Source: Chitinispirillales bacterium (GTDB lineage Bacteria > Fibrobacterota > Chitinivibrionia > Chitinivibrionales > Chitinispirillaceae). Taken from it: 64,000 nucleotides of DNA. The position numbers were made by a program, and so were the translations under genes. How positions within the stretch are numbered: position 1 is the stretch's first letter; every line of letters begins with the position of its first letter. The DNA is taken from NCBI GenBank assembly GCA_031254105.1, contig JAIRVB010000011.1, positions 1 through 64,000 of the forward strand, written 5' to 3'. Below, piece by piece: positions 43,503-53,149 of the stretch. The notes beneath the pieces were generated by a model. It was not told where the DNA came from. It was given only the letters and a program-made list of their open reading frames with translations, and searched no databases.

Positions 43503-45959
43503 ATGGCGAATAGCAGTCTTAGTGTAAAAAAAGAGGAAAAAAGGACAACATCGGCGCCGCAAGATACTAGCGGGTTTAAGCACTGGAGTCTGCTTTGTAT
43601 AGGGATTCTATTTATTGTCACAACGGTTGTATTTTCCTCATTTGTATTTTCTGACAAAATGCTTGTTGCTTCAGACCAGATGCAAAGCGTTGATATGAAG
43701 CAGCATCTGGCAAACAGCTTTGTGGAGCATAAACAGTTTCCTGCCTGGCTAAGCACACGCCTTGCGGGTATGCCTTCCGTTGACGCGCTTTTTGGCGACG
43801 CGCTCTATCCTCCTACTACGGTTATGCGGCCGTTTGTTCCGGCGTACCGCATTTTTGGCATTCAGATGGTACTGCACATTTTTATAGCCGGCGCGTTTTT
43901 CTTTTTTATGATGCGTAAATCATTTGGAACGGGACGCCTTACTGCGTTCACCGGCGCGATGTTTTATATGTTAAGCCCGCAGTTTGTAAGCCATGTACAG
44001 CCCGGCCATGACGGAAAGATGTTTGTTATTGCGTGGCTGCCATTTGTAATTTGGCGGCTGCGTTCGCTTTTGAGTCTGCCTACCTTGCGCAACGCGGCCC
44101 TTATGGGTCTTGGCATCGCCATGATGATACTTACATCTCATATTCAGATGACTTACTTTGTGCTATGGGGTGTTTTTCTCTACTGGGTGACTGATACCGT
44201 TTTAACTATTGTCAACAAAGAAAAAATAAACGCGATTCTCACCAAAGGCGCGTTTTTCTGGACAGCGGTAATATTTGGCCTTGGAATTTCATTTGTCCAG
44301 TTTTTCCCATCGTTCATGTATGTCAGGGAGGCGTTTTCTGTAAGAGGAATTGACCGCGGGTTTGAACATGCCGCTTCCTGGTCTATGCACTGGGCGGAAT
44401 TTTTCTCGTTGTGGGTGCATGAGTTTGGTAACGCTCTGCAATATTATTGGGGGCAGAACTATTTCAAGCTCAATACCGAGTATGCCGGAGCGATACCGCT
44501 GCTGCTTTCTGTACTGGCGGTTGTGAGCAAGCCTAAAAGTGTGTGGCGTATATTTTGGGCGGCTATATCGATTTTGGCTGCAGGTTACGCTCTTGGGGCA
44601 AATACACCGCTTTTTAACGTACTGTATCATATTATCCCCGGAGTAAAAAGCTTCCGCGCGCCGAGTATGATAATGTTCTGGTTTACGTTTGGAACAATAC
44701 TTCTTTCACTCTACTTTGTTAAGGATCTGCTTGGCGGCAGGTTTAATTTAGACGGGGAGAAAAAGCGAAAGTGGACGCTTGGCCTTTGGGGCGCAGTAGG
44801 AGCTGTTACTCTTATTGCCATATTGTTTTCGATTGAATCGTTTGTAAGCGGTTTCAGCCGGTCGATGATAGGCGGAGGAGACGCGCATAGGGTTTTTAAA
44901 ATTAATTTCGCTGAAAAATTTGTTCCTGCCCTGTGGCTTTGGTGGTTCTTCTGCGCTTTGTCACTGGGAATGCTTTTGGCTGTTGTTAATGGAAAACTAA
45001 AACCTGCGGTACTCGTTTTTACGCTGCTTGGCTTAAGTGTGGTAGATATGATAAAGGTGAACAGCCAGTTTATAGAAGTTGATAATCCGCGTAAATATTT
45101 TTACACCAATGACGCTACGCTCAATGAACTAAAAAGTGAGTTTCAAAAAGCGCCATTCAGAGTTTTTTCAGTTCCGCGGACATTCCCGACACAGAATCAG
45201 GAGGGGGTATATGGGCTTGAGGGTGTGGGAGGATTTCACGACAATGAGCTGAATTCCTACCGTGCGTTCAGAGGAGATCAGGGCGATTCACACTATTTGG
45301 AAAATATCACAGAGGTTTCTGCGGATGGCCGTCAGATGAGCCTGAGTATGGCAAAGATGATTGGCAATACTCCGTTTCTTGACCTGGCTGATGTTGGTTA
45401 CGTGCTTCTGCGCGCAGGGTCGGGTGGGATTACCAAAGTGAAAAATCATACCTCTCTGGGACGCTTGTCTTATGCGAGTGATTATGTAGTGATGCCAGAG
45501 GAACAGGTGACTGGCGCGCTCAGGTCAGGTTCTTATAATTACAGAACCACAGTGGCTCTTCTTGAGGAACCGCAGCTTCCATTCTCATCAGTAAAAGAGA
45601 CAGATTCTGATGGACATTCCGCAAAACAGTTGAAAGTTGATTGGAAAAAATATTCACCAAATGTAAGAATCGCTTCTGTCACAATGCCCGCGGATGGATT
45701 CCTCAGAATTTCAGAGGTTTACTATCCGGGGTGGCGCATCAGCGTAAATGGATCTCCTGTCAAATACTATCGCAGCGACATGACATGGATCGCGGTTGCG
45801 CTTAAGGCCGGAAGCTACGAGGTGCTCATGGAACCAAAGTCACTTTATATGGACAATGCCCTTAAGGTATCGCTTGCGTTTACAGCCATAGCGGCTGTGG
45901 TTTTGATTTTACCTTTTGTCAGGAAAAATAGAAACCGTATTATGAAGGCCAAGATATAG
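43503..45959 (+). CDS. YfhO-family multi-pass membrane protein
   Basis: This 818-residue protein has about twelve transmembrane helices. The first is at about 30-50, and the last, near residue 795, is followed by a positively charged tail. Between the last two groups of helices is a long external domain (about 535-780). The helix loop with the YILSPQF/HDGKMF-like segment (YMLSPQFVSHVQPGHDGK) is typical of bacterial YfhO-like and GT39/GT-C-related proteins, which transfer sugars from lipid carriers to cell-surface polymers. Position after gmhB fits a cell-envelope sugar role, by inference. The C-terminal sequence YYPGWRISVNGSP is a common motif of the family. Confidence 0.75.
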   Translation: MANSSLSVKKEEKRTTSAPQDTSGFKHWSLLCIGILFIVTTVVFSSFVFSDKMLVASDQMQSVDMKQHLANSFVEHKQFPAWLSTRLAGMPSVDALFGDALYPPTTVMRPFVPAYRIFGIQMVLHIFIAGAFFFFMMRKSFGTGRLTAFTGAMFYMLSPQFVSHVQPGHDGKMFVIAWLPFVIWRLRSLLSLPTLRNAALMGLGIAMMILTSHIQMTYFVLWGVFLYWVTDTVLTIVNKEKINAILTKGAFFWTAVIFGLGISFVQFFPSFMYVREAFSVRGIDRGFEHAASWSMHWAEFFSLWVHEFGNALQYYWGQNYFKLNTEYAGAIPLLLSVLAVVSKPKSVWRIFWAAISILAAGYALGANTPLFNVLYHIIPGVKSFRAPSMIMFWFTFGTILLSLYFVKDLLGGRFNLDGEKKRKWTLGLWGAVGAVTLIAILFSIESFVSGFSRSMIGGGDAHRVFKINFAEKFVPALWLWWFFCALSLGMLLAVVNGKLKPAVLVFTLLGLSVVDMIKVNSQFIEVDNPRKYFYTNDATLNELKSEFQKAPFRVFSVPRTFPTQNQEGVYGLEGVGGFHDNELNSYRAFRGDQGDSHYLENITEVSADGRQMSLSMAKMIGNTPFLDLADVGYVLLRAGSGGITKVKNHTSLGRLSYASDYVVMPEEQVTGALRSGSYNYRTTVALLEEPQLPFSSVKETDSDGHSAKQLKVDWKKYSPNVRIASVTMPADGFLRISEVYYPGWRISVNGSPVKYYRSDMTWIAVALKAGSYEVLMEPKSLYMDNALKVSLAFTAIAAVVLILPFVRKNRNRIMKAKI

Positions 45960-46099
45960 TTATTCTATTAAAAATAATTTGATTGCACTTGAGTATATCT
46001 TCCGGCATCGTTCTCTCGCGAAGGCGGTATCGGGGTTATCGGGCTGTAAGACAACCTATTGTTCCGATTTTTTGTTCTGAATTCACAGAGAAGAACAGT

Positions 46100-46140
46100 A
46101 GGCCCCGCTTTCGCGGGGCGGCGTGAGGGCGGCCTTTTTT
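46100..46140 (+). terminator. Rho-independent terminator
   Basis: AGGCC (46100-46104) and GGCCT (46131-46135) enclose a strong CCCCGC-TTTC-GCGGGG hairpin, and six Ts follow. It ends the gmhB-YfhO unit, 140 bases beyond its last stop. Confidence 0.7.
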
Positions 46141-46199
46141 ACTGATGGATCGACTATATCTCAAATTTCTCAAAGCTAACCAAAAAACTGACTTAAAAA

Positions 46200-47870
46200 A
46201 TGAATTTACAAAATCCGTTAATTGTACAGAGTAACAGCGCCATTCTTCTTGAGGTAAATAACCCGCTGTTTGTTGAGGCGCGTAACGCTGTAAGCCAGTT
46301 CGCTCATCTTGACAAAAGTCCTGAATATATTCACAGTTACTCCATAACGCCTCTCTCTTTATGGAATGCCGCCTCTATGGGACTAAGCGCGCTTGATGTT
46401 GAGGCGCGGCTTGAAAAATTTTCCAAGTATCCGCTTCCGCGCAATGTTGTTGATGATATAAAAGAGTTAATGGGGCGTTACGGCAAGTTGATACTTGAAA
46501 GTGCAGGCAATACAGGGTTAGTGCTTCGCAGTGGGGATGAGAAGACGCTTGCGCATCTTTGTAAACACCCTGATTTAAAGCCGCTTGTCGGACAGTGGGT
46601 TGATAAAAACAGTGTTGAGGTTCCTGCTCGGTATCGCGGGCTTATAAAGCAGGTGCTTATCAATCTTGGGTATCCGGCGCATGACAAAGCTGGATATGTG
46701 GACGGTGACCCTTTTTCTATAGGCTTAAGAGAAACTACCGGCGCAGGGTCTGATTTTGTTATCAGAGAGTATCAGCGTCAGGCGGCTGACAGCTTTATTG
46801 GCAACGCGGCCTCTCCCGGCGGGAGCGGCGTGGTTGTGCTGCCTTGCGGCGCGGGTAAGACCATAGTGGGAATTTACGCTATGAGTTTATTAAAACGACG
46901 CACGCTTATTTTAGTTACAAACGTCACAGCCGCGCGTCAATGGAAAAGAGAGATTCTCGACAAAACATCTTTATCGGAAGATGACATAGGTGAATACAGC
47001 GGTGAAGTTAAGGAGATAAAACCTGTAACGCTTGCCACTTACCAGATTCTTACCTACCGTAAATCAAGGCAGGGAGCTTTCCTGCACTATGATATTTTTA
47101 ATTGTCAAAACTGGGGTTTGATTATTTATGATGAGGTGCATCTGCTTCCGGCTCCTGTTTTTAAATTTACAGCGGATATTCAGGCGCGCCGCCGCCTTGG
47201 GCTGACTGCTACGCTTGTGAGGGAAGATGGATACGAGAACGATGTGTTCACACTCATCGGCCCTAAAAAATTTGATGTACCCTGGAAAGATCTTGAGCGT
47301 CAGGGGTGGATTGCTACCGCAAAGTGCGTAGAGGTGCGTGTTGACCTGCCGCAGGCTGAAAAGCTTCAGTATCTCTCCCTTACCCCAAGGCAGCAGATCC
47401 GTCTTGCTTACGAAAACCCAAGCAAACTTGCCGTAGCTAAGCAGATTGTTGATGACCACAAAGGCGATAATATTTTGATAATAGGTCAATACATCTCGCA
47501 GCTTGAATCTTTTGCAAAGGAGTTTGAAGCGCCGATTATCACAGGCGCTACGCCCAATAAACGCCGTGAAGAACTTTACAGAGGGTTCAGGGAGGGCGAA
47601 ATAAAGGTACTGATACTTTCTAAGGTGGGCAATTTCGCGATCGATCTTCCGGACGCCAATGTGGCGATTCAGATCTCCGGCTCCTTTGGATCACGCCAGG
47701 AGGAGGCGCAGAGGCTTGGTAGAATACTGCGTCCCAAAAAACGGGGCGGGCAGGCAGTGTTCTATTCTATCGTTACAAGAGAATCAAAAGAGCTGGATTT
47801 TGCCATGAACCGTCAGATGTTTTTGACGGAGCAGGGGTATTGTTATGATATACAATATGTGGAGGATTAG
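46200..47870 (+). CDS. XPB/Rad25-type superfamily II DNA helicase
   Basis: This 556-residue helicase resembles bacterial XPB proteins. The N-terminal 190 residues form the helicase-associated (damage-recognition-like) domain. Then come motif I LPCGAGKT at about 214-221, motif II YDEVH near 308-312 (DEVH box), the TATLVRED segment, and in domain 2 FGSRQEEAQRLGRILRPK, the motif VI arginine fingers. Such enzymes unwind DNA in repair or transcription, usually with a nuclease partner (Bax1 in archaea). No such partner is adjacent here. The start lacks a clear ribosome-binding site. Confidence 0.88.
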   Translation: MNLQNPLIVQSNSAILLEVNNPLFVEARNAVSQFAHLDKSPEYIHSYSITPLSLWNAASMGLSALDVEARLEKFSKYPLPRNVVDDIKELMGRYGKLILESAGNTGLVLRSGDEKTLAHLCKHPDLKPLVGQWVDKNSVEVPARYRGLIKQVLINLGYPAHDKAGYVDGDPFSIGLRETTGAGSDFVIREYQRQAADSFIGNAASPGGSGVVVLPCGAGKTIVGIYAMSLLKRRTLILVTNVTAARQWKREILDKTSLSEDDIGEYSGEVKEIKPVTLATYQILTYRKSRQGAFLHYDIFNCQNWGLIIYDEVHLLPAPVFKFTADIQARRRLGLTATLVREDGYENDVFTLIGPKKFDVPWKDLERQGWIATAKCVEVRVDLPQAEKLQYLSLTPRQQIRLAYENPSKLAVAKQIVDDHKGDNILIIGQYISQLESFAKEFEAPIITGATPNKRREELYRGFREGEIKVLILSKVGNFAIDLPDANVAIQISGSFGSRQEEAQRLGRILRPKKRGGQAVFYSIVTRESKELDFAMNRQMFLTEQGYCYDIQYVED

Positions 47871-47931
47871 AAGTAGGCGTCAAACCATAATCCTCCTTTT
47901 TCCACATACCGCAATTAACTCCCACTCCAGT

Positions 47932-48177
47932 CTAAAAAAGAGTAAGCCGTCTAAACCGCAAAAGGTTTGAAAAATACCTCAAAATGAACTGTAATAAAAT
48001 GGCTCTACTGATGAGACGATGACTATGGGACTGTTTTTTGGGCATAACATAAATACGGTATAATGGAAAATTTGGGCTTAACTCCCATTCAATTTTATTC
48101 GACAATGCGCAGTCAACAGAGACAATTTCCCTGTAGTCCAATAAATTTTTGATTTTAGTGGTATCTAAAATAAGGTG
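47932..48177 (-). pseudogene. NAD-dependent epimerase/dehydratase C-terminal relic
   Basis: The frame reads HLILDTTKIKNLLDYREIVS, then VDCALSNKIEWELS. This is the pattern at the end of many NAD-dependent sugar epimerases (DTSKI-ELGYRD-...-EAL-RTI-W). It has no start codon and the downstream part is unrelated. It is a small leftover, and the match is short, so confidence is modest. Confidence 0.4.
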
Positions 48178-48619
48178 TTATTCGGTATTCATTCCCAATT
48201 GTCCGTTAGAATATTTTTTGAAAAATGAAAAGTATTATTCCTAATGGACACCATTAGAATAATGCATTGGCAGTTAATGAGTTATAAAAAATATCCGTTT
48301 ACATAGCGTAGTTCAAATTCGGTTTATTGATTATTTATCCAAATCAAGTTATCAATTGCGAATACAAAGATTATGGGGCATTTGTTGTTTAATGGACAAT
48401 TTGGAATAAAATTTACGGAGAAATTTTACATGCTCTCATAAATATATATCTTAAATGACAAGAAATACGGCATTGCTCAAAAAATATTTTTTAAAGAAAT
48501 CTTGTTTTTCATTCTTGCCTGATGTATTTGTATATGATATACTAAATAAAAAGCAGGTTGTGCTTATCGTATATATCATACCATATATATAATGTAATAG
48601 TTAAGAGAGGGGAGTAGGG
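48178..48619. other. AT-rich leader region with hairpin
   Basis: No gene is seen. An imperfect hairpin ATTATTC-CTAATGG-ACA-CCATTAG-AATAAT lies at 48234-48263. A motif like CCAATTGTCCGTTAGAAT at 48195-48212 appears again inverted at about 48390-48410. The promoter of the TPR gene is at 48515-48543. Confidence 0.4.
48515..48543 (+). promoter_or_regulatory. Promoter of the large TPR gene
   Basis: TTGCCT (48515-48520), a 17-base spacer and TATACT (48538-48543) with a TGAT before the -10 box lie 77 bases before the ATG at 48620. A GAGGGGAG site precedes the start. Confidence 0.55.
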
Positions 48620-51600
48620 ATGATGATGTTGAAGAAGAGAAATGTGGCTGTTATGACGCTTTTGGTTGTGGCGTTAACCGCTTTTGGCAATGACGCGATG
48701 CAGAAAGCTCTTGATGGGAAGAAGTTTGATGAAGCTGTCAAACTGGGAGAGGCTATTTCTGCCGATTCGCGTACTGTTGAGCAGTGGATTAGCTTAGGGC
48801 TTGCCTATGAGGGTTTAAAGAACGCTGTTGAGGCTAAGAAAAGCTTTGAAGGCGCTATGCGGGCGAATCCAAGCCACCCCGGAGTGTATTTGGCTTATGG
48901 AAATTATGAACTGAGAACCGGACAGAATCAGGATGCTATAAAGCATTTTCGGAGAAGCCATCTTCTTGAGTCCAGCGCTGCGGCGGCTGAGGGTATGGCT
49001 ATAGCGGCAAGCCGCCTCAAAGATTGGGAAAGCGCCCGCGATGCCGCGGAATCGGCGATCTCTCTTAATCCTGACGCGCTTGAGTCCCGCAATATTTTGG
49101 CGACAATTCTTTTTGACGCCAAAAATTACGCGGCCGCCGCGCCTCATCTGGAGTATATAGCTTCCAAAAAGCCCAAAGAACTTGAAACATGGAGAAAACT
49201 TGTCGTCTGCTATGAAAGTACGAAAAACCGCGAGAAGCTTGCGTCTGTAGATCCGCAGATTATCGCACTTGACGCAAAGGATATCAAGTCCCGCCAGAGG
49301 CACGCTGAGTACTCTTTAGAAAAAAATGATACAAAAACAGCGCTCAATCTTTTTAAAGATCTGGCCCTGCTCACCCCTAACGATCCGAAGCCGTTTAAAA
49401 ATCTCTATGAGGCTTCTCTTAAAGATGGTAACAAAAAGGATGGAATCCTCTATCTAAAAAATTATGTAGTTCTTGATTCAAGCGACGCTTCTGCGATACG
49501 TCAACTTGCGGATCTGCTCTTTGAGGCAAAGGATATGGACGGCGCTCTTGACGCGTACCGTAAAACTGTCAGACGTAACGCGAATGTCAAAGGCGTTTCC
49601 AAGAATTACGCAACTATAGTTCTTGATAAGAAACTTGATGATGAAGCTTTAAGAGTGATACTAAGAGCTGTTACTCACAAGGAAGCCGATGCTATTATGT
49701 ACGCCGCCGCCGGTGATATTTACACAAAGCGCAAAGATCATGCAAACGCTATAAAGATGTACGCCGCCGCTCTTGATCTCGACAAGCAGAATCTCGCTCT
49801 TCTTGTTAAGCTTGCCGAAGCGCAGGCAGCTTCGGGCGATATCAGAAACGCTATAATCTCCTATGAACAGATCGTTCTGCTTAATGATAAGGCTGTTAAT
49901 GAGTATAAGATACTTGCAGACCTCACCACCAGATCCGGCAAGGAGAAGGAGGGGATGGATATCTACAAAAAGTATTTAGTTAAAGCTCCAAACGATCAGG
50001 AGACCGCTTCAAGAATCGGTTTGTATGAATATAAGAATAAACAGCATAAGGAAGCGGTCAGTTTCCTTACAAAAGTGCGCGACGCCAAGCTCCTTACCAC
50101 CGAAGTTCTGTTTGCGCTTGGGGATTCATATCACAAACTTGAGGATTGTAAAAACGCGATAGCCAGTTTCGAGAGGGTCAGAGCCGCGAAACCCTCTAAT
50201 CAGGTGCTTGCTAATACTTTGAAGCCGCTGGCTGAATGTTATGAGAAAAACGGAGACAAGGCTAAGGCCGCCGAAGCGTACACCGCTTATACCGCGCTTC
50301 CAAATGTTAAGGACGCCGAAGCTTCCTATCTTAAAGCCTATCTTCGCGAAGATACGGATAAAGCCGGAGCGATCAGGATGTATGAGGCCAATACAAAGGA
50401 GTATCCCAGAGATTACCGCAGCTTTATGAGACTTGGACTTATTTATTCACAGGAAGCCGCTACTCTGCCGCAGGCTGTAACGAACCTTCGCACAGCTTCG
50501 ATTCTGGCAGATACTGTCTCACTGATCTGGAAGACTCTGGGTGAGGTTCAGGGCAAGCTTAAGAACGCCGACGGAGAGCTGGCCGCTTATTCAAAGCTTC
50601 TTACTTTGCAGCCTAATGATGTTACCGCTAACAAGCGGGTCGGTACTATACAGATCAACCGTAAGCAGTTTGCTCCTGGTGTTGCAAGTCTCGAAAAAGT
50701 TGTAGCCGCTGATCCTAATGATTTTGAGGCGCGCATGCTGCTTGCGACAGGTTACGCAAGTACGAACCGTCCTAAGGAAGCGGCTGACCATTTCAGGAAA
50801 GCCAAAGAGCTTAAGGCTGATGATGTGTCTATCAGGCTCAGTCTTATTGACGCTCTTGGAAAGGCTGGAGATACTGCAGGGGTAAGGGAGGAGAGAAAAT
50901 CGCTTTCTGAACTTGACCGCAGGATCGCTGCAACCGACAAAAAGAATATTGAGGCGCGTCAGCGTCTTATTGTTTACAGCATGGCTCAGAAGGACAACGG
51001 AACCGCCTATGTTTTCCTTAATGAACTTGCGGAGCTTACTCCCAAAGATCAAAAGGTGTTCAAAAACCTCTATGATATTGCAATTGCCGGAGGTAAGAAA
51101 AAAGATGCTGTTAACTATCTCAGAAAGTATATCGCTTTAAAACCGGAAACAGCCGAGCCGCATAAAAATCTTGGACTTCTGCTTTTTGAAGAGAAGGATT
51201 TTGACGGCGCTCTTGTTGCTTTCAGAGAAGCCCGTAAACTCGACCCTCAGGTAAATGGTATCTATAAAGAGTTTATGACCATTCTCATACAGAAAAAACT
51301 TAATGATGAGATTCTTGTTGTCGGAAACGCAGCTATCGCCGCAAAAGAAATTGACGCGGCAGGCTATACTGCTATGGGCGATATCTACAGGGCGCAGAAC
51401 AAGCATGCGGACGCGGTCAGAATGTATAAGGCAGCGCTTGACATAGATACTAAAAACGTGGCGCTTCTGGCGCTGTTTGCCGAAAGTCAGGCAAAGAGCG
51501 GCGATTTGAGAAACGCGGTTATCTCCTATGAGCAGGTTATCGCCATGAACCCTTCTGCTGTCAAGGAGTTCAAGGATCTTGGAGATATTCAGATGAGGCT

Positions 51601-53041
51601 TGGAAGTCAGGATCAGGCGATGGCTACTTACAAAAAGTATCTTGAGAAAAATCCTGCGGATGAGCAGATCGCTCTTGTTGTCGGAAACTTTGATCATGGG
51701 AAGAAGCAGTATCAGAGCGCAGTCAGATATCTTGAAATGGTTAAGAAGAACGAACTGCAGACTATCACATATTTGTCTAACCTGGCGGACAGCTACTTCC
51801 AGCTTAAAAACTTCAAGAAAGCCGCTGAGCTTTACGACAGAGTGTGGAAGTCAAAACCCACACCGGCTCCCGCTGTTTTGAGAAATATTTTGAAGCCCCT
51901 TGGAGAAGCTTATGAGGCCGACAAACAGCCCGTTCAAGCAGCTGCCGCGTATGGCGCTTATGTGGCGATACAGGGTGTGGTTGACCCGGAAGCCTCTTTT
52001 AAAAGAGCGGCTCTAATAGAGAAGACAAATGAGGCGCAGGCTGTAAGAGATTACACTGCCAATACAAGGCTCTTTCCCAGAGACGCCAGAAGCTTTGTTC
52101 GTCTTGGAATGATTCAGGCGCAGAAAAAGGAGACCTGGGAGCAGGCTGCCGTCAATCTCAACGCAGCTGTAAAACTTGTAGACAACGATGCTGATGTCTG
52201 GCTGGAGCTTGCAAGGGTCAACGGTAATCTTAAGAGAACCAACGAAGAGTTGGCCGCATACAGAAAGTACGCCGCGCTTAAGCCGCAGGATTTCTCCGCA
52301 AGCCGCCGTATCGGTCAGATTTTGTATGAAAGGAAACAGTTCCAGGAAGCTATAACACATTTAGAAATGTTTCTTACTACAAATGACAAAGATGTAGAAG
52401 TTCTCCTGATGCTTGTTGACGCTTATGAGGGAACGAACAGGCAGCCTAAAGCCACCGAGCTTCTTGCGCGGGCAAAAACTCTTAAACCCAATGATCCCGG
52501 TGTGCGCGAGCGCCTCTACCTCATGTACAAAAAGGATGGTCAGAAAGCCAAGGCTGAAGTTGAGATCAGAGACCTTGTCGGTATCTCAAAAGACAACAAA
52601 CACCGTCTTATGTATATAGGCGATCTGATTGAAGCTAAGAAACTGGCCGAAGCCGCCGCTGTAGCCGCGGAAGTCCGCAAGAGCGATCCTCTCAATTTTG
52701 ACGGTCTTATGGCGGCAGCTGATATTCAGAGATTACAGAGAAGGTTCCCTGAAGCTATTGAGACCTATAAGTCTGTTCTCTTTATCAATGAGAATCACGC
52801 TCCGGCCTTTTTCGGAAGAGCGGAAGCGCATCTTGGCATGTCTGAGTTTGACCGTGCGGAATCTTTCTATAAGAGAGCCATTGCCGTAGATCCAAAAATG
52901 GCCCGCGCCGAGCTTGGACTTGCTAAAGTGTATAATGCTCAAAAGAAAAGAGACCTGCGGAACGCTCACTTAGCCAAAGCGAGAGCGCTTGATCCTAACA
53001 ATAAGGAATTTATTGAGGAACTTAATCAGCTTGCTAAGTAG
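48620..53041 (+). CDS. Large secreted tetratricopeptide-repeat protein with internal duplication
   Basis: This 1473-residue protein has a signal peptide (about 1-23) and then only helical TPR-type repeats, with the usual W/L-G-Y-A-F-A-P pattern (for example ALDAYRKTV, NAISYEQIVLL). Residues about 210-760 are repeated as about 765-1320: DAKDIKSRQRH matches DKKNIEARQRL, and ALDLDKQNLALLVKLAEAQ matches ALDIDTKNVALLALFAESQ. The repeat length is near 555 residues. The last 150 residues are further TPRs. Such scaffolds bind partner proteins in the periplasm or at the outer membrane, and TPR proteins of this size occur in gliding and secretion systems. It has a promoter, a strong terminator and no clear partner beyond the M48 protease after it. 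Confidence 0.85.
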   Translation: MMMLKKRNVAVMTLLVVALTAFGNDAMQKALDGKKFDEAVKLGEAISADSRTVEQWISLGLAYEGLKNAVEAKKSFEGAMRANPSHPGVYLAYGNYELRTGQNQDAIKHFRRSHLLESSAAAAEGMAIAASRLKDWESARDAAESAISLNPDALESRNILATILFDAKNYAAAAPHLEYIASKKPKELETWRKLVVCYESTKNREKLASVDPQIIALDAKDIKSRQRHAEYSLEKNDTKTALNLFKDLALLTPNDPKPFKNLYEASLKDGNKKDGILYLKNYVVLDSSDASAIRQLADLLFEAKDMDGALDAYRKTVRRNANVKGVSKNYATIVLDKKLDDEALRVILRAVTHKEADAIMYAAAGDIYTKRKDHANAIKMYAAALDLDKQNLALLVKLAEAQAASGDIRNAIISYEQIVLLNDKAVNEYKILADLTTRSGKEKEGMDIYKKYLVKAPNDQETASRIGLYEYKNKQHKEAVSFLTKVRDAKLLTTEVLFALGDSYHKLEDCKNAIASFERVRAAKPSNQVLANTLKPLAECYEKNGDKAKAAEAYTAYTALPNVKDAEASYLKAYLREDTDKAGAIRMYEANTKEYPRDYRSFMRLGLIYSQEAATLPQAVTNLRTASILADTVSLIWKTLGEVQGKLKNADGELAAYSKLLTLQPNDVTANKRVGTIQINRKQFAPGVASLEKVVAADPNDFEARMLLATGYASTNRPKEAADHFRKAKELKADDVSIRLSLIDALGKAGDTAGVREERKSLSELDRRIAATDKKNIEARQRLIVYSMAQKDNGTAYVFLNELAELTPKDQKVFKNLYDIAIAGGKKKDAVNYLRKYIALKPETAEPHKNLGLLLFEEKDFDGALVAFREARKLDPQVNGIYKEFMTILIQKKLNDEILVVGNAAIAAKEIDAAGYTAMGDIYRAQNKHADAVRMYKAALDIDTKNVALLALFAESQAKSGDLRNAVISYEQVIAMNPSAVKEFKDLGDIQMRLGSQDQAMATYKKYLEKNPADEQIALVVGNFDHGKKQYQSAVRYLEMVKKNELQTITYLSNLADSYFQLKNFKKAAELYDRVWKSKPTPAPAVLRNILKPLGEAYEADKQPVQAAAAYGAYVAIQGVVDPEASFKRAALIEKTNEAQAVRDYTANTRLFPRDARSFVRLGMIQAQKKETWEQAAVNLNAAVKLVDNDADVWLELARVNGNLKRTNEELAAYRKYAALKPQDFSASRRIGQILYERKQFQEAITHLEMFLTTNDKDVEVLLMLVDAYEGTNRQPKATELLARAKTLKPNDPGVRERLYLMYKKDGQKAKAEVEIRDLVGISKDNKHRLMYIGDLIEAKKLAEAAAVAAEVRKSDPLNFDGLMAAADIQRLQRRFPEAIETYKSVLFINENHAPAFFGRAEAHLGMSEFDRAESFYKRAIAVDPKMARAELGLAKVYNAQKKRDLRNAHLAKARALDPNNKEFIEELNQLAK

Positions 53042-53104
53042 GAACCAGATTTAGAAGGATGGAAGGGTGAACGCGAGGGTCGCCCCCACATGATAGAAGA
53101 AGAT

Positions 53105-53132
53105 GGCACAGCTTAAAATCTGTGCCTTTTTT
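53105..53132 (+). terminator. Rho-independent terminator
   Basis: GGCACAG and CTGTGCC (53105-53126) form a 7-bp stem with an 8-base loop, followed by six Ts. It ends the TPR gene, 64 bases after its stop. Confidence 0.85.
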
Positions 53133-53149
53133 ATTAAGTTGAGAATTTT

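Noticed and set aside
50591-51697. Minus-strand frames of 153 and 186 codons over the TPR gene
   Set aside because: The TPR frame is clearly coding on the plus strand; the opposite frames arise from its codon bias.
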